A stretch of DNA of 64,000 bases from Oscillospiraceae bacterium (GCA_017887325.1 JAGHIE010000012.1:1-64000), one strand, 5' to 3'. Shown: positions 49,567 to 59,919, counted from the first letter of the stretch. Notes: generated by a model from the sequence alone, not told the origin. Numbers and translations: made by a program.

Positions 49567-51820
49567 CGCCTAATTCCTCCTGTGATAATTGAGATAGTGC
49601 AATTTGTTTATATACTTCACAAGATTTTAGCAACTCACTATGTGTTCCTTTTCCTACAATTTTTCCTTCATCTAATACAATAATTTGTTCTGCATGTAAA
49701 ATTGTACTAATTCTTTGTGCAACAATAATAACTGTAGAATTTTCAGTATTTTCTTTCAATGCATTTCTTAAGGTTAAATCTGTTTTATAGTCTAATGCTG
49801 AAAAACTATCATCAAAGATATAAATGCTTGGTTTTTTAGCAATAGCTCTAGCTATTGACAATCTTTGTTTTTGACCACCTGAAACATTTTTACCACCTTG
49901 AGAAATTTCACTTTGTACGCCATATTCTTTTTGATCTATGAACTCTTTAGATTGTGATATTTCAATAGCTTTTTGCATATCTTCATCAGATATATTTGTA
50001 TCACCATATTTTAAATTACTTTCAATAGTACCTGAGAATAATATTCCTTTTTGTGGTACATAACCAATCTTTTCTCTTAAATCATGTTGTGATAAATCTC
50101 TAATATCAACATTATCTATTGTAATACTTCCTTCAGTAACATCATAAAATCTAGGAATTAAATTTACTAATGTTGATTTACCACAACCAGTTGCACCTAT
50201 AATAGCAGTTGTTTCACCACAATTTGCTTTAAATGATATATTACTTAAAACACTTTCCTCAGCATTTGGATAAGCAAAAGAAACATTATTAAATTCTACA
50301 ACACCTTTAGAGTTTTCTGGTAATGATTTAACATTTTCTTTATCTTTGATAGCAGTTTTTGATGTTAAAATTTCATCAATTCTTGTCATAGAAACAGCAG
50401 CACGAGGTAACATAACTGATATCATAGAAATCATTAAAAATGACATAATAATTTGCATTGTATATTGTATAAACGCCATTAAATCCCCAACTTGCATAGC
50501 ACCTGATTCAATACTATGTGAACCATTCCATACTATTAAAATTGTAATACCATTCATAACAAACATCATTAAAGGCATCATACAAGTCATAACTCTGTTT
50601 ACAAATAAAGTTGTTTTTGTCAAATCTTTATTTGCTTTATCAAATCTTTTTTCTTCATATTTATCTGTACCAAAAGCTCTTATTACTGGTACACCTATTA
50701 ATATTTCTCTTGTTACTAAATTAAGTTTATCTATTAATTTTTGAAGTATTTTGAACTTAGGCATAACAACAACAAATAAAAACATTACAATAAGCATAAT
50801 AATTCCTAATGCAACGCCTATAATCCATGCCATTTCATGGTTTGTTCCTAAAACTTTTATAACACCACCAATACCTAAAATTGGTGCGTAGAAAACTATT
50901 CTTATAACCATTACCATCAACATTTGAATTTGTTGAACATCGTTTGTACTTCTTGTTATCAAACTAGCAGTTGAAAAATGGTCAAACTCTGTATTTGAGA
51001 AAGAAACAACTTTTTTAAATACACCTTTTCTCAAATTTCTTCCCAAACCAGCAGCAATTCTTGATGCTAAAAATCCAACAATTATGCTTACTACCATACT
51101 TAACAATGCTAATAAAATCATTTTTGCACCTGTAGATAGCATATATCTATTTTGAATTTTATCTGTATCTACACCAACTTTTTCATATTCTGTTTTAGTG
51201 TATTGTATAGCACTTTGTTCTAAAATACTATCAGGCATTTTTTGAAGTTTTTCTTCAAATTTAGCAGCAAACTGATCTACATATTCTTTAGGTAAATATT
51301 TTAACATATCTAATGTATTTAGATTATCTGTATTAATATTTTGTGCAGAAAGTTGTGCTTTTAATTGTTCATTCATTTTATCTAACTCATCATTAGGCAT
51401 TTCTAATGATGTTACAATCATCATTGGCATTTTAAATATATCTGTCAATTTTTCTTGATTATCTAAATTTATTAATTCATAAAGATCACCAACAAAATTT
51501 TCATCATTTAGTATTTCATATTTTTCGCTATATTCTTTTAATTCATTTTTATTCAACTTATCTTTTTGAATAAGATTATAATTTGATAAAACCTCTTCTT
51601 TATCAGATTCATTCATAAACAATAATAAATTGTCCATATCATTTTTAGTTATTACACTAGGCACGCCTTCTTCAATACCACCATATTGAATACCAACGTT
51701 AACTATATTAGAGGTATATTGTGGCAATGAAAGTTCACACATTGCTTGAACAACTAATAATGCTATTGTTATTATTAATGGTATTATAAAAGGCTTCATA
51801 TGTTTACATATTTTAAACAT
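49559..51820 (-). CDS. ABC transporter, fused permease/ATPase with large loop after TM1
   Basis: IGATGCGKSTLVNLIPRFYDV; VSGGQKQRLSIARAIAKKPSIYIFDDSFSALD; overlaps the partner gene. Confidence 0.95.
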   Translation of the reverse strand: MFKICKHMKPFIIPLIITIALLVVQAMCELSLPQYTSNIVNVGIQYGGIEEGVPSVITKNDMDNLLLFMNESDKEEVLSNYNLIQKDKLNKNELKEYSEKYEILNDENFVGDLYELINLDNQEKLTDIFKMPMMIVTSLEMPNDELDKMNEQLKAQLSAQNINTDNLNTLDMLKYLPKEYVDQFAAKFEEKLQKMPDSILEQSAIQYTKTEYEKVGVDTDKIQNRYMLSTGAKMILLALLSMVVSIIVGFLASRIAAGLGRNLRKGVFKKVVSFSNTEFDHFSTASLITRSTNDVQQIQMLMVMVIRIVFYAPILGIGGVIKVLGTNHEMAWIIGVALGIIMLIVMFLFVVVMPKFKILQKLIDKLNLVTREILIGVPVIRAFGTDKYEEKRFDKANKDLTKTTLFVNRVMTCMMPLMMFVMNGITILIVWNGSHSIESGAMQVGDLMAFIQYTMQIIMSFLMISMISVMLPRAAVSMTRIDEILTSKTAIKDKENVKSLPENSKGVVEFNNVSFAYPNAEESVLSNISFKANCGETTAIIGATGCGKSTLVNLIPRFYDVTEGSITIDNVDIRDLSQHDLREKIGYVPQKGILFSGTIESNLKYGDTNISDEDMQKAIEISQSKEFIDQKEYGVQSEISQGGKNVSGGQKQRLSIARAIAKKPSIYIFDDSFSALDYKTDLTLRNALKENTENSTVIIVAQRISTILHAEQIIVLDEGKIVGKGTHSELLKSCEVYKQIALSQLSQEELGDE

Positions 51821-51822
51821 TA

Positions 51823-52275
51823 TTATTCATCTCCCTTCAAAAATTTATCATTATAACTTTTAGCGAAAGATATGTTTATTTTGTTTAATAATCTTTTTAA
51901 CACTATCTTTTCATCTTTTTCTAAAATAGAGTCTAAATGTTCTTCTAATTCTTCCTCTATTTTTTCAAATTTACACAAAACTTTTTGTCCTTCATCAGTT
52001 AATGTTATAACTGTTTTTCTTAAGTCATTTTTATCCTGTTCTTTCTTTATAAAACCTTGTTTTTCCATTCTTTGTATCATCACAGTCAAAGTTGAAGGTT
52101 TTATCATTAATATATCAGCCAACTCTTTTTGATTTGCTTTCCCATGCTTTTTTAAGGCCTTTAAAAGTTGTGGCTGTCCTGGATACAAACCTATTTTTTC
52201 AAACTTAGGATGTGTAAATTTAAAAACATACTTCATACACTTTGAAAATTCAACAATTATTTTTTCATCTTCCAA
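51823..52275 (-). CDS. MarR-family transcriptional regulator
   Basis: HGKANQKELADILMIKPSTLTVMIQRMEKQGFIKKEQDKNDLRKTVITLTDEG. Confidence 0.95.
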   Translation of the reverse strand: MEDEKIIVEFSKCMKYVFKFTHPKFEKIGLYPGQPQLLKALKKHGKANQKELADILMIKPSTLTVMIQRMEKQGFIKKEQDKNDLRKTVITLTDEGQKVLCKFEKIEEELEEHLDSILEKDEKIVLKRLLNKINISFAKSYNDKFLKGDE

Positions 52276-52431
52276 TTAATATTTTCCTTTCTAAGAATAT
52301 AATAGTTAGCTACCTAATTATTATATTCTTATTGTTTTAAATATCAATAGCATTCATAATTATTTTACATTCATTGTTATTTGTTATAATACATTAATAT
52401 TTTTAAATATTATTATGTTAATTGTTCACAT

Positions 52432-52475
52432 ATAAAAAGAGAGTATATAAAATACATTTTATATACTCTCTTTTT
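52432..52475. terminator. Terminator hairpin
   Basis: aaaagagagtatataaaatacattttatatactctcttttt. Confidence 0.8.
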
Positions 52476-52476
52476 A

Positions 52477-53043
52477 TTAATAATATTGCCCTAAAATATT
52501 TTCTGCAACTTCTTTTCTTGTTATTCTGTTATCCATAGCAGTTTTTTCTATGTATCTATGTGCTTGTGATTCTGTCATACCCTTTTGTTCTATCAGAAAA
52601 CATTTAGCTTTATCGATACATCTTATTTCTTCTATTTTATTCTGAAGTTTTACATTCTGTTGTTGCAATCCAACAATTCTTCTTCTAGAAGCAACAGCCA
52701 ACTTTACTGTTTGGTAAAACACTGCTCTATTTATAGGCTTACCCATAACAAGTACTCCAAAATTTTCAACTTTTGCAGATAAATCATCTACTATTTCATT
52801 TTTAGCTATTAATATAACACTAGCACAAGTAATCTCAGTTAAAGAAATACATAAATCTACACCGAACTCATCACTTAAAGGGCTATTTATAATAATTATA
52901 CTAAAATCTGATTGATTAGTTACTCTCCTAGCTTCAGTTCCGTTTGATACTGATTGAATATTTTGATAACCATTAGACTTTAACAGCATGGTTAACAAGT
53001 CAATTGATTTTTGTGTACTAGAAACAACTAAAACTTTATCCAT
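52477..53043 (-). CDS. ANTAR-domain response regulator
   Basis: Receiver-like N-terminus; C-terminal CIDKAKCFLIEQKGMTESQAHRYIEKTAMDNRITRKEVAENIL. Confidence 0.93.
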   Translation of the reverse strand: MDKVLVVSSTQKSIDLLTMLLKSNGYQNIQSVSNGTEARRVTNQSDFSIIIINSPLSDEFGVDLCISLTEITCASVILIAKNEIVDDLSAKVENFGVLVMGKPINRAVFYQTVKLAVASRRRIVGLQQQNVKLQNKIEEIRCIDKAKCFLIEQKGMTESQAHRYIEKTAMDNRITRKEVAENILGQYY

Positions 53044-53074
53044 ACTGCACCGTCCTTTCGTTAACTAAATAAAA

Positions 53075-54409
53075 TTAAATTTTAGTAAAATATTGATTTT
53101 CTTCAAAACTCCACTTATCAATTTGACTCTTATACAAATTATACTCATTACTTTTTTCATTTAAATATGCATTCAATAAATCTTCATGAATCACAGATTT
53201 TACAAAATCACTATTTTTAGCATATTGTATTGCTTGACCTAAATTTTCAGGTATTTTATCATATTCTTTTGATATTTCATCTTCAATATTTAATAAATTA
53301 ATATCTGTTGATTTTGGCAATTTTAGTCCTTTTTCTATACCTTCTAAACCTGCATAAATTAACAAAGCATATGCTAAATAAGGATTGCAAGAAGGGTCTG
53401 CTGAACGCAATTCCATTCTAGCATTTTCCTCTGTAGCCGAAGGAATTCTGATTAATGGACTACAATTTTTATGTGACCATGTTATATATTTTGGTGCTTC
53501 AAAAGCTCCAAATCTATTATATGAATTTGTAATTGGATTTAAAAACACAGTTATTTCTTTTATTCTATTTAAAATACCAGCTACAAAACTATCAGCTTCT
53601 TTAGAATGATTATCATCATTAGAAGTAAATATGTTACAACCATTTTTAATCAAAGAAATATTTATATGCAAACCACTTCCACTTTGATTATTATATGGTT
53701 TAGGCATAAAACTAGCAAATAAACCATTTGTAGATGCAATAGTTCTTGCCACAGTTTTAAAAGTTATCAAATCATCAGCAGCTGTCAAAGCATCATTATA
53801 GTTAAAATCTATTTCATTTTGTCCATCACCTGATTCATGGTGTGAACTTTGTACAATAGTTCCCATTTCCTCTAAGTTTAGGCAAATTTCTCTCCTTACA
53901 TTTTCCCCTTTATCCAATGGTGCTACATCTAAATAATCAGCATAATCATGTGGTATTTTAGTTGGTCTTCCCTTTTCATCTTGTTCAAATAAATAAAACT
54001 CACATTCTGCCCCTATTTTTGCACAATAACCCATTTCAAACGCTTTTTGAGTAGCTTTTTGTAACACTGTTCTTCCACAAGCTTCAAAAACTCTACCATC
54101 AGCATATTTTATATCACAGAAAAATCTAATAACCCTACCTTGTTGAGGTCTCCAAGGTAATATAGCTAATGTTGTTGGGTCTGGATGTAAAAATAATTCT
54201 GTTTCACTTATACCTTTATACCCTCTAATATTTGATACATCAAAAGAAACACCTTTTTCAAAAGCTTTAGGCAATTCTCTTGCCATAATAGCTAAATTTT
54301 TCATATTTCCAAATATATCACAAAATACTAGTCTTATGAATTTTACATCGTTTTCGTTTACAAATTGCAATACTTCATTAACAGTATTATTCATAATAAA
54401 TCCCTCCAA
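53075..54409 (-). CDS. glnA: Glutamine synthetase, type I
   Basis: VRFFCDIKYADG; GAECEFYLFE; QSSHHESGDGQNEIDF; FMPKPYNNQSGSGLHINIS; NSYNRFG. Confidence 0.95.
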   Translation of the reverse strand: MEGFIMNNTVNEVLQFVNENDVKFIRLVFCDIFGNMKNLAIMARELPKAFEKGVSFDVSNIRGYKGISETELFLHPDPTTLAILPWRPQQGRVIRFFCDIKYADGRVFEACGRTVLQKATQKAFEMGYCAKIGAECEFYLFEQDEKGRPTKIPHDYADYLDVAPLDKGENVRREICLNLEEMGTIVQSSHHESGDGQNEIDFNYNDALTAADDLITFKTVARTIASTNGLFASFMPKPYNNQSGSGLHINISLIKNGCNIFTSNDDNHSKEADSFVAGILNRIKEITVFLNPITNSYNRFGAFEAPKYITWSHKNCSPLIRIPSATEENARMELRSADPSCNPYLAYALLIYAGLEGIEKGLKLPKSTDINLLNIEDEISKEYDKIPENLGQAIQYAKNSDFVKSVIHEDLLNAYLNEKSNEYNLYKSQIDKWSFEENQYFTKI

Positions 54410-54479
54410 ACCATAAATTCTGGTTAACTAAAACAATTATACACTATTTTTACTGTTCTATAAAGTATTTTTAAAATTA

Positions 54480-54513
54480 AAAAACGACTTTTAAAATTAA
54501 AAGTCGTTTTTAC
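54480..54513 (-). terminator. Terminator of murT-gatD
   Basis: aaaaacgacttttaaaattaaaagtcgttttt. Confidence 0.75.
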
Positions 54514-54515
54514 TA

Positions 54516-55226
54516 TTAATCTATTTTTACTGCTGGATCTTTAAACTCTTTCAATCTTTGATTGTAAGCATCTACAACTGCTTCTTTAAAAGCAATTTGT
54601 GGATTTTCTACACCCATTTTTTTAAGTAGAAATTCTGTAAAATAAGGATTTAGAACAAGTATAGGACCTATTACATATGTACCATAGAAATTATTTTTAC
54701 AAACACCTTCTACTTTGTGCTCTTTATTCATACCCATACCTCTTTCAAGATTTAAGAATGGATATTTTTCTACATCACCATAAGTTTTTGTAAATTGAGT
54801 TTGAAATCCTACAATTTCAATATCTTGATATTTACCTAATACCAATCCATTATATCTATGCCACATATCTCTTTTTGCATATAAATCAAAAATACCTAAA
54901 CCTTCTATTTTAGATCCATCTTCATTTTCTATGTAATTATAAAGAACTTCAACAGCATTACCTGTAAATAAGAAAATTTGATTTTGTTCTATTTTTTCAA
55001 TGATTTGAGCTTTATGTTCTTTAAGTTTATTTATAACTTTTTCTTGTGCAGACTCACTCATAGGTCCCATATAAACTAAAGCAATATCATCATTTAAAAA
55101 TTTCAAATCATCATTTAAAGATGTCTTTATAAATTCTGCATCTGGTAGACATTTAGATAAATATTTTATATTACTACTATCTCCAAATAAATTACACAAC
55201 TCTGGGAATAAAACTTCTATTTTCAT
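54516..55226 (-). CDS. gatD: Type 1 glutamine amidotransferase (lipid II isoglutaminyl synthase glutaminase subunit)
   Basis: IEVLFPELCNLFGDSSNIKYLSKCLP; FLFTGNAVEVL; YGTYVIGPILVLNP; pairs with MurT. Confidence 0.9.
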   Translation of the reverse strand: MKIEVLFPELCNLFGDSSNIKYLSKCLPDAEFIKTSLNDDLKFLNDDIALVYMGPMSESAQEKVINKLKEHKAQIIEKIEQNQIFLFTGNAVEVLYNYIENEDGSKIEGLGIFDLYAKRDMWHRYNGLVLGKYQDIEIVGFQTQFTKTYGDVEKYPFLNLERGMGMNKEHKVEGVCKNNFYGTYVIGPILVLNPYFTEFLLKKMGVENPQIAFKEAVVDAYNQRLKEFKDPAVKID

Positions 55227-55237
55227 ATCAATACCTC

Positions 55238-56614
55238 TTATTTTGACAACATTTCCATTATTTTATTTTTTATTGTAACTGAATAATGATGTGTGTATAT
55301 ATCATGTAATACAAAAATAGTATCAACTTTGTCAATATCTAAAAATTGTGGTGTATCAACTTCTTTTTCACACACAAATATTTTTTCTTCTGGAATACCT
55401 GCTAGTAACATTCTAGTTTTCATATCTTTATGTCTTGGTCCACCAGTTATTACTTGTACTATATCATCAGAATTTAAAAATTCAAAGTCTGTATCAAAAA
55501 GCCAAGCAACATTCTCACTAGAGTGTTGTGCATCAAAATAGTCATCAAATTCTAAGATAACAGCTTTTTTACCTTCTTGTTGTCTAACAAAGTCCATAAC
55601 TCTTGAGCAAGCAATTGGATTTTGTCCTTTTGCTAAGTTTGAAATAATTTTTTTACCATTAACAACTACTTCATCAAATCTTGATTCTACAATTTTTATA
55701 TTTTGTAAAGATTTTTCTATTTGATCACTAGTTAAACCAAATTCTCTTAATAAAGTAATAGCAGTAGCTTCATTATAAATATCAGTTGCATTATTACCTA
55801 TTAAACGATATTTTTCTCTTTCACCTTTTGAATTAATGATAATGTATTTTTCTTCATAGTTTATTGTATCAACATCATAATCAAATTTTGGTGAACCATA
55901 ATCACAATTAGGACAATGAGCAACACCTATGTGATTATATCTAATATATTCAAAATCTAATTTTGAATTACATTTAGGGCAAGAAACGATATCTTTTATT
56001 ATGTTATTTGTAGGTGTAGTTTTTGTATCTTTGCTAGAAATCCCAAAATAAACTCTGTCATTATCTTCTGCTAAATGATTACTAATTAAATCTTCACCAT
56101 TTAATATTAACTTACTTGTTTTTGGAATTTGTTTATTTAAAATTGAAACAATAAAATCAGAATGAGCATTTCTTTTATATGAATCCCTAAATAAGTTTGT
56201 GCAAACTAAAAAATTAGGTTGTACATAAGGTAATATATAAGGAGTCATTCTTTCATCTATTTCTAAAACTTCTATATCTTTAGTAGCTTTACCGGATAGA
56301 GTTGATTGAGCCATTAAAGCGGCTGCAATACCAGCATCTATATTACCACCAAATTTATTACCACCAACATTATATCCATTGTCAGTTAATATATCGTTTA
56401 TTAAGTTTGATACAGTTGTTTTACCATTAGTACCTGTAACACCAATAATAGTTTTTGGTTTTTCTATTTGTGCTAGAAAGTCAGGACACATTTTTAATGC
56501 TATATTTCCTGGCAAATGAGTTGCATTTTTACCAATTAATTTTAATGATCTTGTCAAAAACTTCATTGACCATAATGTAAAATAAAATCTTAATGTTTTT
56601 TTATTTTCTTTCAT
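55238..56614 (-). CDS. murT: Lipid II isoglutaminyl synthase, Mur ligase subunit MurT
   Basis: VTGTNGKTTVSNLINDIL; C4 zinc ribbon SCPKCNSKLD...HCPNCDYG; DUF1727 C-terminus. Confidence 0.93.
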   Translation of the reverse strand: MKENKKTLRFYFTLWSMKFLTRSLKLIGKNATHLPGNIALKMCPDFLAQIEKPKTIIGVTGTNGKTTVSNLINDILTDNGYNVGGNKFGGNIDAGIAAALMAQSTLSGKATKDIEVLEIDERMTPYILPYVQPNFLVCTNLFRDSYKRNAHSDFIVSILNKQIPKTSKLILNGEDLISNHLAEDNDRVYFGISSKDTKTTPTNNIIKDIVSCPKCNSKLDFEYIRYNHIGVAHCPNCDYGSPKFDYDVDTINYEEKYIIINSKGEREKYRLIGNNATDIYNEATAITLLREFGLTSDQIEKSLQNIKIVESRFDEVVVNGKKIISNLAKGQNPIACSRVMDFVRQQEGKKAVILEFDDYFDAQHSSENVAWLFDTDFEFLNSDDIVQVITGGPRHKDMKTRMLLAGIPEEKIFVCEKEVDTPQFLDIDKVDTIFVLHDIYTHHYSVTIKNKIMEMLSK

Positions 56615-56697
56615 TTTTATATCCCTTTACTTTTTATAGAATTATCCTTTTAATTATATCATACTAAAACAAAAAAATCCATTTAAAGATGTAATAA

Positions 56698-58653
56698 TTA
56701 ACAATGTTTATATTTTTCTACATCATTCCATTTTACTGTAAACCCTGCTCCATGTGAGCAAAATACAGAATCTGGTGTATTTTCTAAATCTCTTTCTGGA
56801 TTGTAATCATATTGTTCTATAACTTTTTTCTGATTATGACAATCAAAATAACCTAGAAAATTCAAACTAATATTACCATTACCTTTGGTAAATGATATAA
56901 ATTCTTTATAATAATTCATAAATGTTGAAACAGGAGCTTTTCCCGAAATAATACATTTATCTTCATACATTTCTGGAGAATTAAATTCGCCATTATATTT
57001 TTGTATATCACTTATAACTCTACCTAGTAAATCTTGTGGTACATCTATTTCAAAAGAATAATATGGTTCTAATAATTTTGAGTTAACTCTCATTAATCCT
57101 TGTCGTATAGCTCTATAAGTAGCCTCTCTAAAATCTCCACCTTCTGTATGTTTCAAATGAGCTCTACCAGTAACCAAAGTATATTTTACATCATCTAATT
57201 CAGCACCTATCAAAACACCTTTATGTTTCTTTTCAAAAATATGTTTTTTTATTAAATTTTGATAATTGCTTGATAATTCATCTAATGAGCACTCACTGCT
57301 AAAAGTTATTCCCTCTGAATTTTTATTAGGAGAAATTTTTATATGCACTTCAGCATAATGTCTTAATGGTTCAAAATGCCCATAACCTACGACTTCATCA
57401 CAAACTGTTTCTTTATATAGTATCTTACATTCTCCAAAAGTTACATCAACATCAAATCTCTCTTTTATAATTTGTGTTAAAATCTCCAGTTGAATTTCTC
57501 CCATTATAGAAATATGTATTTCTGATAACTTTTCATTCCATATAATTTTAAGCATTGGGTCTTCTTCTTCTAGTTTTTTTAGATATTGCATCATAGTTTT
57601 AGAATGTATTTTTTCATCGTCCCAATTTAATTTTGTTATAAGCATTGGCACTAAATTATAACTTGATTTAGTTATTTCATCTCCTATTGAGTCCCCACAA
57701 CATACACAACTTAAACCAGTTACAGCACAGATTTCTCCTTTTTTTATTTCTGATACTGTAGTATACTTACCACCATTATATTTTCTTATTTCATTTATTT
57801 TTTGAAAACATATTTTATTGTTATCATAATCGAATACTCGTATTTCGTCTTTTATTTTTAAACTGCCATTTTCTACTTTCAAAAATACTTGTCTATTATT
57901 TTGACTATCATATTTTATCTTATAACATTTTGCGATAATATTATTGTTGTCATATTGCTTTTCTTTTAACTTTACTAGTATATTTAAAAGCTCATTAACA
58001 CCTATTCCATTTAAAGCACTACCACTAATACTTATAGATAATTTGTTGTGCAAAAATCCTTCGAATAGATTATTTTCCCAGTTATTAAAATCATAGTTCT
58101 CTGATAAAAAAAACTCTAACAAATCATCATCTGTTTCTGCTATTTGCTCTATTTCATCTTCATTAAAATCTTTTTTGTCTGCATAGTAATCAAGATTTAC
58201 TAATTTATTACTGATGTATTTTTCTATATCAGTAGATACTTTTTTTACATCAGAACCTTCTCTATCTGTTTTATTAATAAAAAATATTTTAGGAATATTA
58301 TGTTTATCTAAAAGTCTTAATATTGTTTTTGTATGTCCTTGAACTCCTTCAACAGCACTTACAACTACTATCGCATAATCAATGACTTGTAAAATTCTCT
58401 CCATCTCTGAACTAAAATCAATATGACCTGGTGAATCAAGTAGATAAAATGATTTATCTTTTATATTAAAATGAGCTTGGTCTGCAAATATTGTTATACC
58501 TCTTTGTTTTTCTATAGAGTGTGTATCTAAAAATGTGTTTTGATGATCAACTCTACCACAAGTTCTAATTTCATTTGTCTGATATAAAATTTGTTCTGCC
58601 AATGTTGTTTTTCCTGCATCGACATGTGCTAAAATTCCTAAAGTTAAACTCAT
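56698..58653 (-). CDS. TetM-like translational GTPase (ribosomal protection protein family)
   Basis: LGILAHVDAGKTTLAEQILY; DTHSIEKQRGITIFADQA; LLDSPGHIDFSSEMERIL; FINKTDREG. Confidence 0.9.
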   Translation of the reverse strand: MSLTLGILAHVDAGKTTLAEQILYQTNEIRTCGRVDHQNTFLDTHSIEKQRGITIFADQAHFNIKDKSFYLLDSPGHIDFSSEMERILQVIDYAIVVVSAVEGVQGHTKTILRLLDKHNIPKIFFINKTDREGSDVKKVSTDIEKYISNKLVNLDYYADKKDFNEDEIEQIAETDDDLLEFFLSENYDFNNWENNLFEGFLHNKLSISISGSALNGIGVNELLNILVKLKEKQYDNNNIIAKCYKIKYDSQNNRQVFLKVENGSLKIKDEIRVFDYDNNKICFQKINEIRKYNGGKYTTVSEIKKGEICAVTGLSCVCCGDSIGDEITKSSYNLVPMLITKLNWDDEKIHSKTMMQYLKKLEEEDPMLKIIWNEKLSEIHISIMGEIQLEILTQIIKERFDVDVTFGECKILYKETVCDEVVGYGHFEPLRHYAEVHIKISPNKNSEGITFSSECSLDELSSNYQNLIKKHIFEKKHKGVLIGAELDDVKYTLVTGRAHLKHTEGGDFREATYRAIRQGLMRVNSKLLEPYYSFEIDVPQDLLGRVISDIQKYNGEFNSPEMYEDKCIISGKAPVSTFMNYYKEFISFTKGNGNISLNFLGYFDCHNQKKVIEQYDYNPERDLENTPDSVFCSHGAGFTVKWNDVEKYKHC

Positions 58654-58664
58654 AACATCTCCTA

Positions 58665-58925
58665 TTATAATTTACAACTTGTTCCAAAATCCCCTATTGA
58701 AAAAGTTGTTTTTTCTTCATTGTAATTTATTTTTATAAAATGATTTCTAAAATATTTATTTATTATATCATATACTTCTTGTGGTATATCTAAACATTTT
58801 TGTTTGTCTAAAGTTCTAATTGATACTAATTGTCCTGAACACATATCTTTAAGTATTAATAAAAATCCATATGGCTTTAATTCTTGATTTAAAACCATGA
58901 TATCTTGATATGATACTATTTCCAT
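58665..58925 (-). CDS. Hypothetical protein, 86 aa
   Basis: ORF immediately upstream of the TetM-like GTPase on the same strand. Confidence 0.6.
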   Translation of the reverse strand: MEIVSYQDIMVLNQELKPYGFLLILKDMCSGQLVSIRTLDKQKCLDIPQEVYDIINKYFRNHFIKINYNEEKTTFSIGDFGTSCKL

Positions 58926-58999
58926 AAAATCACCCTTTTTATTATACCATATTTTAACTATAAAAAAACGATAATCAAAAGTGATTATCGTTTCTTATT

Positions 59000-59230
59000 T
59001 TATTCTTGAACTTTAAATTCTTCTAAAGCTTTTAATACTTCTTCACTATCATTGCTTATTTGTAAAGAAATAGGTTTTGATAGGTCTAAACTAAATATAC
59101 CCATAATTGATTTTGCATCTACGATATATCTATCTGATACTAAATCGAAATCTCCATCAAATCTTAATAAAGTATTTGCAAATCTTTTTACTCTGTCAAT
59201 AGAAGACAAATCAACTTTAATTACTGTCAT
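59000..59230 (-). CDS. HPr-like phosphocarrier family protein lacking the active-site His
   Basis: VDAKSIMGIFSLDLSKPISLQI matches the HPr Ser46 region; no LHARPA motif. Confidence 0.8.
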   Translation of the reverse strand: MTVIKVDLSSIDRVKRFANTLLRFDGDFDLVSDRYIVDAKSIMGIFSLDLSKPISLQISNDSEEVLKALEEFKVQE

Positions 59231-59274
59231 TTTAAATTACCCCTTTTATATAAAAATTATTTTTACCTATTTAA

Positions 59275-59748
59275 TTATAATGTTTGTGCTCTCTCTTTTA
59301 TGTTTAAAGAAAAGTTTAAAACTTTTCTTTCATACTCAGAATTCATATAAGGTGATGTTATTATGAAATCTGCAGTAGCTCTATTATTAGCGATTGGAAT
59401 ATCATATACTTGAGCTATTCTAAGTAAAGCTTTAACATCTGGATCATGTGGTTGTGCTGTTAATGGGTCTGAGAAAAATATTATTAGATTAACTTTTCCC
59501 TCAACAATTTTAGCACCAATTTGTTGGTCGCCTCCCAAAGGACCACTGTTGTATCCTCTTACTGGCAAATTTGTTCTATCTGTAATCATTCTAGCAGTTG
59601 TACCAGTACCACACAAGAAATGATTTTTTAATATATCTTTATGTTTATTACACCACTCTATTAATTCTTCTTTCTTTTTATCATGAGCTATAAGAGCAAT
59701 ATTTTTTTGTTTTTCTATTGTAAGCGTTACGAATTTATTTTCTTCCAT
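59275..59748 (-). CDS. mgsA: Methylglyoxal synthase
   Basis: IALIAHDKKKEELIEWC; LCGTGTTARMI; SGPLGGDQQIGAKI; FFSDPLTAQPHDPDVKALLR. Confidence 0.96.
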   Translation of the reverse strand: MEENKFVTLTIEKQKNIALIAHDKKKEELIEWCNKHKDILKNHFLCGTGTTARMITDRTNLPVRGYNSGPLGGDQQIGAKIVEGKVNLIIFFSDPLTAQPHDPDVKALLRIAQVYDIPIANNRATADFIITSPYMNSEYERKVLNFSLNIKERAQTL

Positions 59749-59919
59749 TTATTCCCCTCCTATAAATCTTCTCATAAATATTATATACCTTTTACGTAAT
59801 AAATCAATAAAATTTATTATGAAATAATCATGTCAAAGAACACATAATATGTACACTATAACAAAAACACCAGCAAATATTATTGTTGGTGTTTTCTTTA
59901 TAATATAAAGCTAATTATA

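Noticed and set aside
54410-54480. ANTAR two-hairpin target in the glnA leader
   Set aside because: Only one short hairpin is visible and its loop does not show the expected ANTAR hexaloop pattern.
56698-58653. Calling the GTPase a tetracycline-resistance determinant
   Set aside because: Family resemblance is clear but the sequence is divergent and lacks a mobile or tet regulatory context. Phenotype cannot be inferred.
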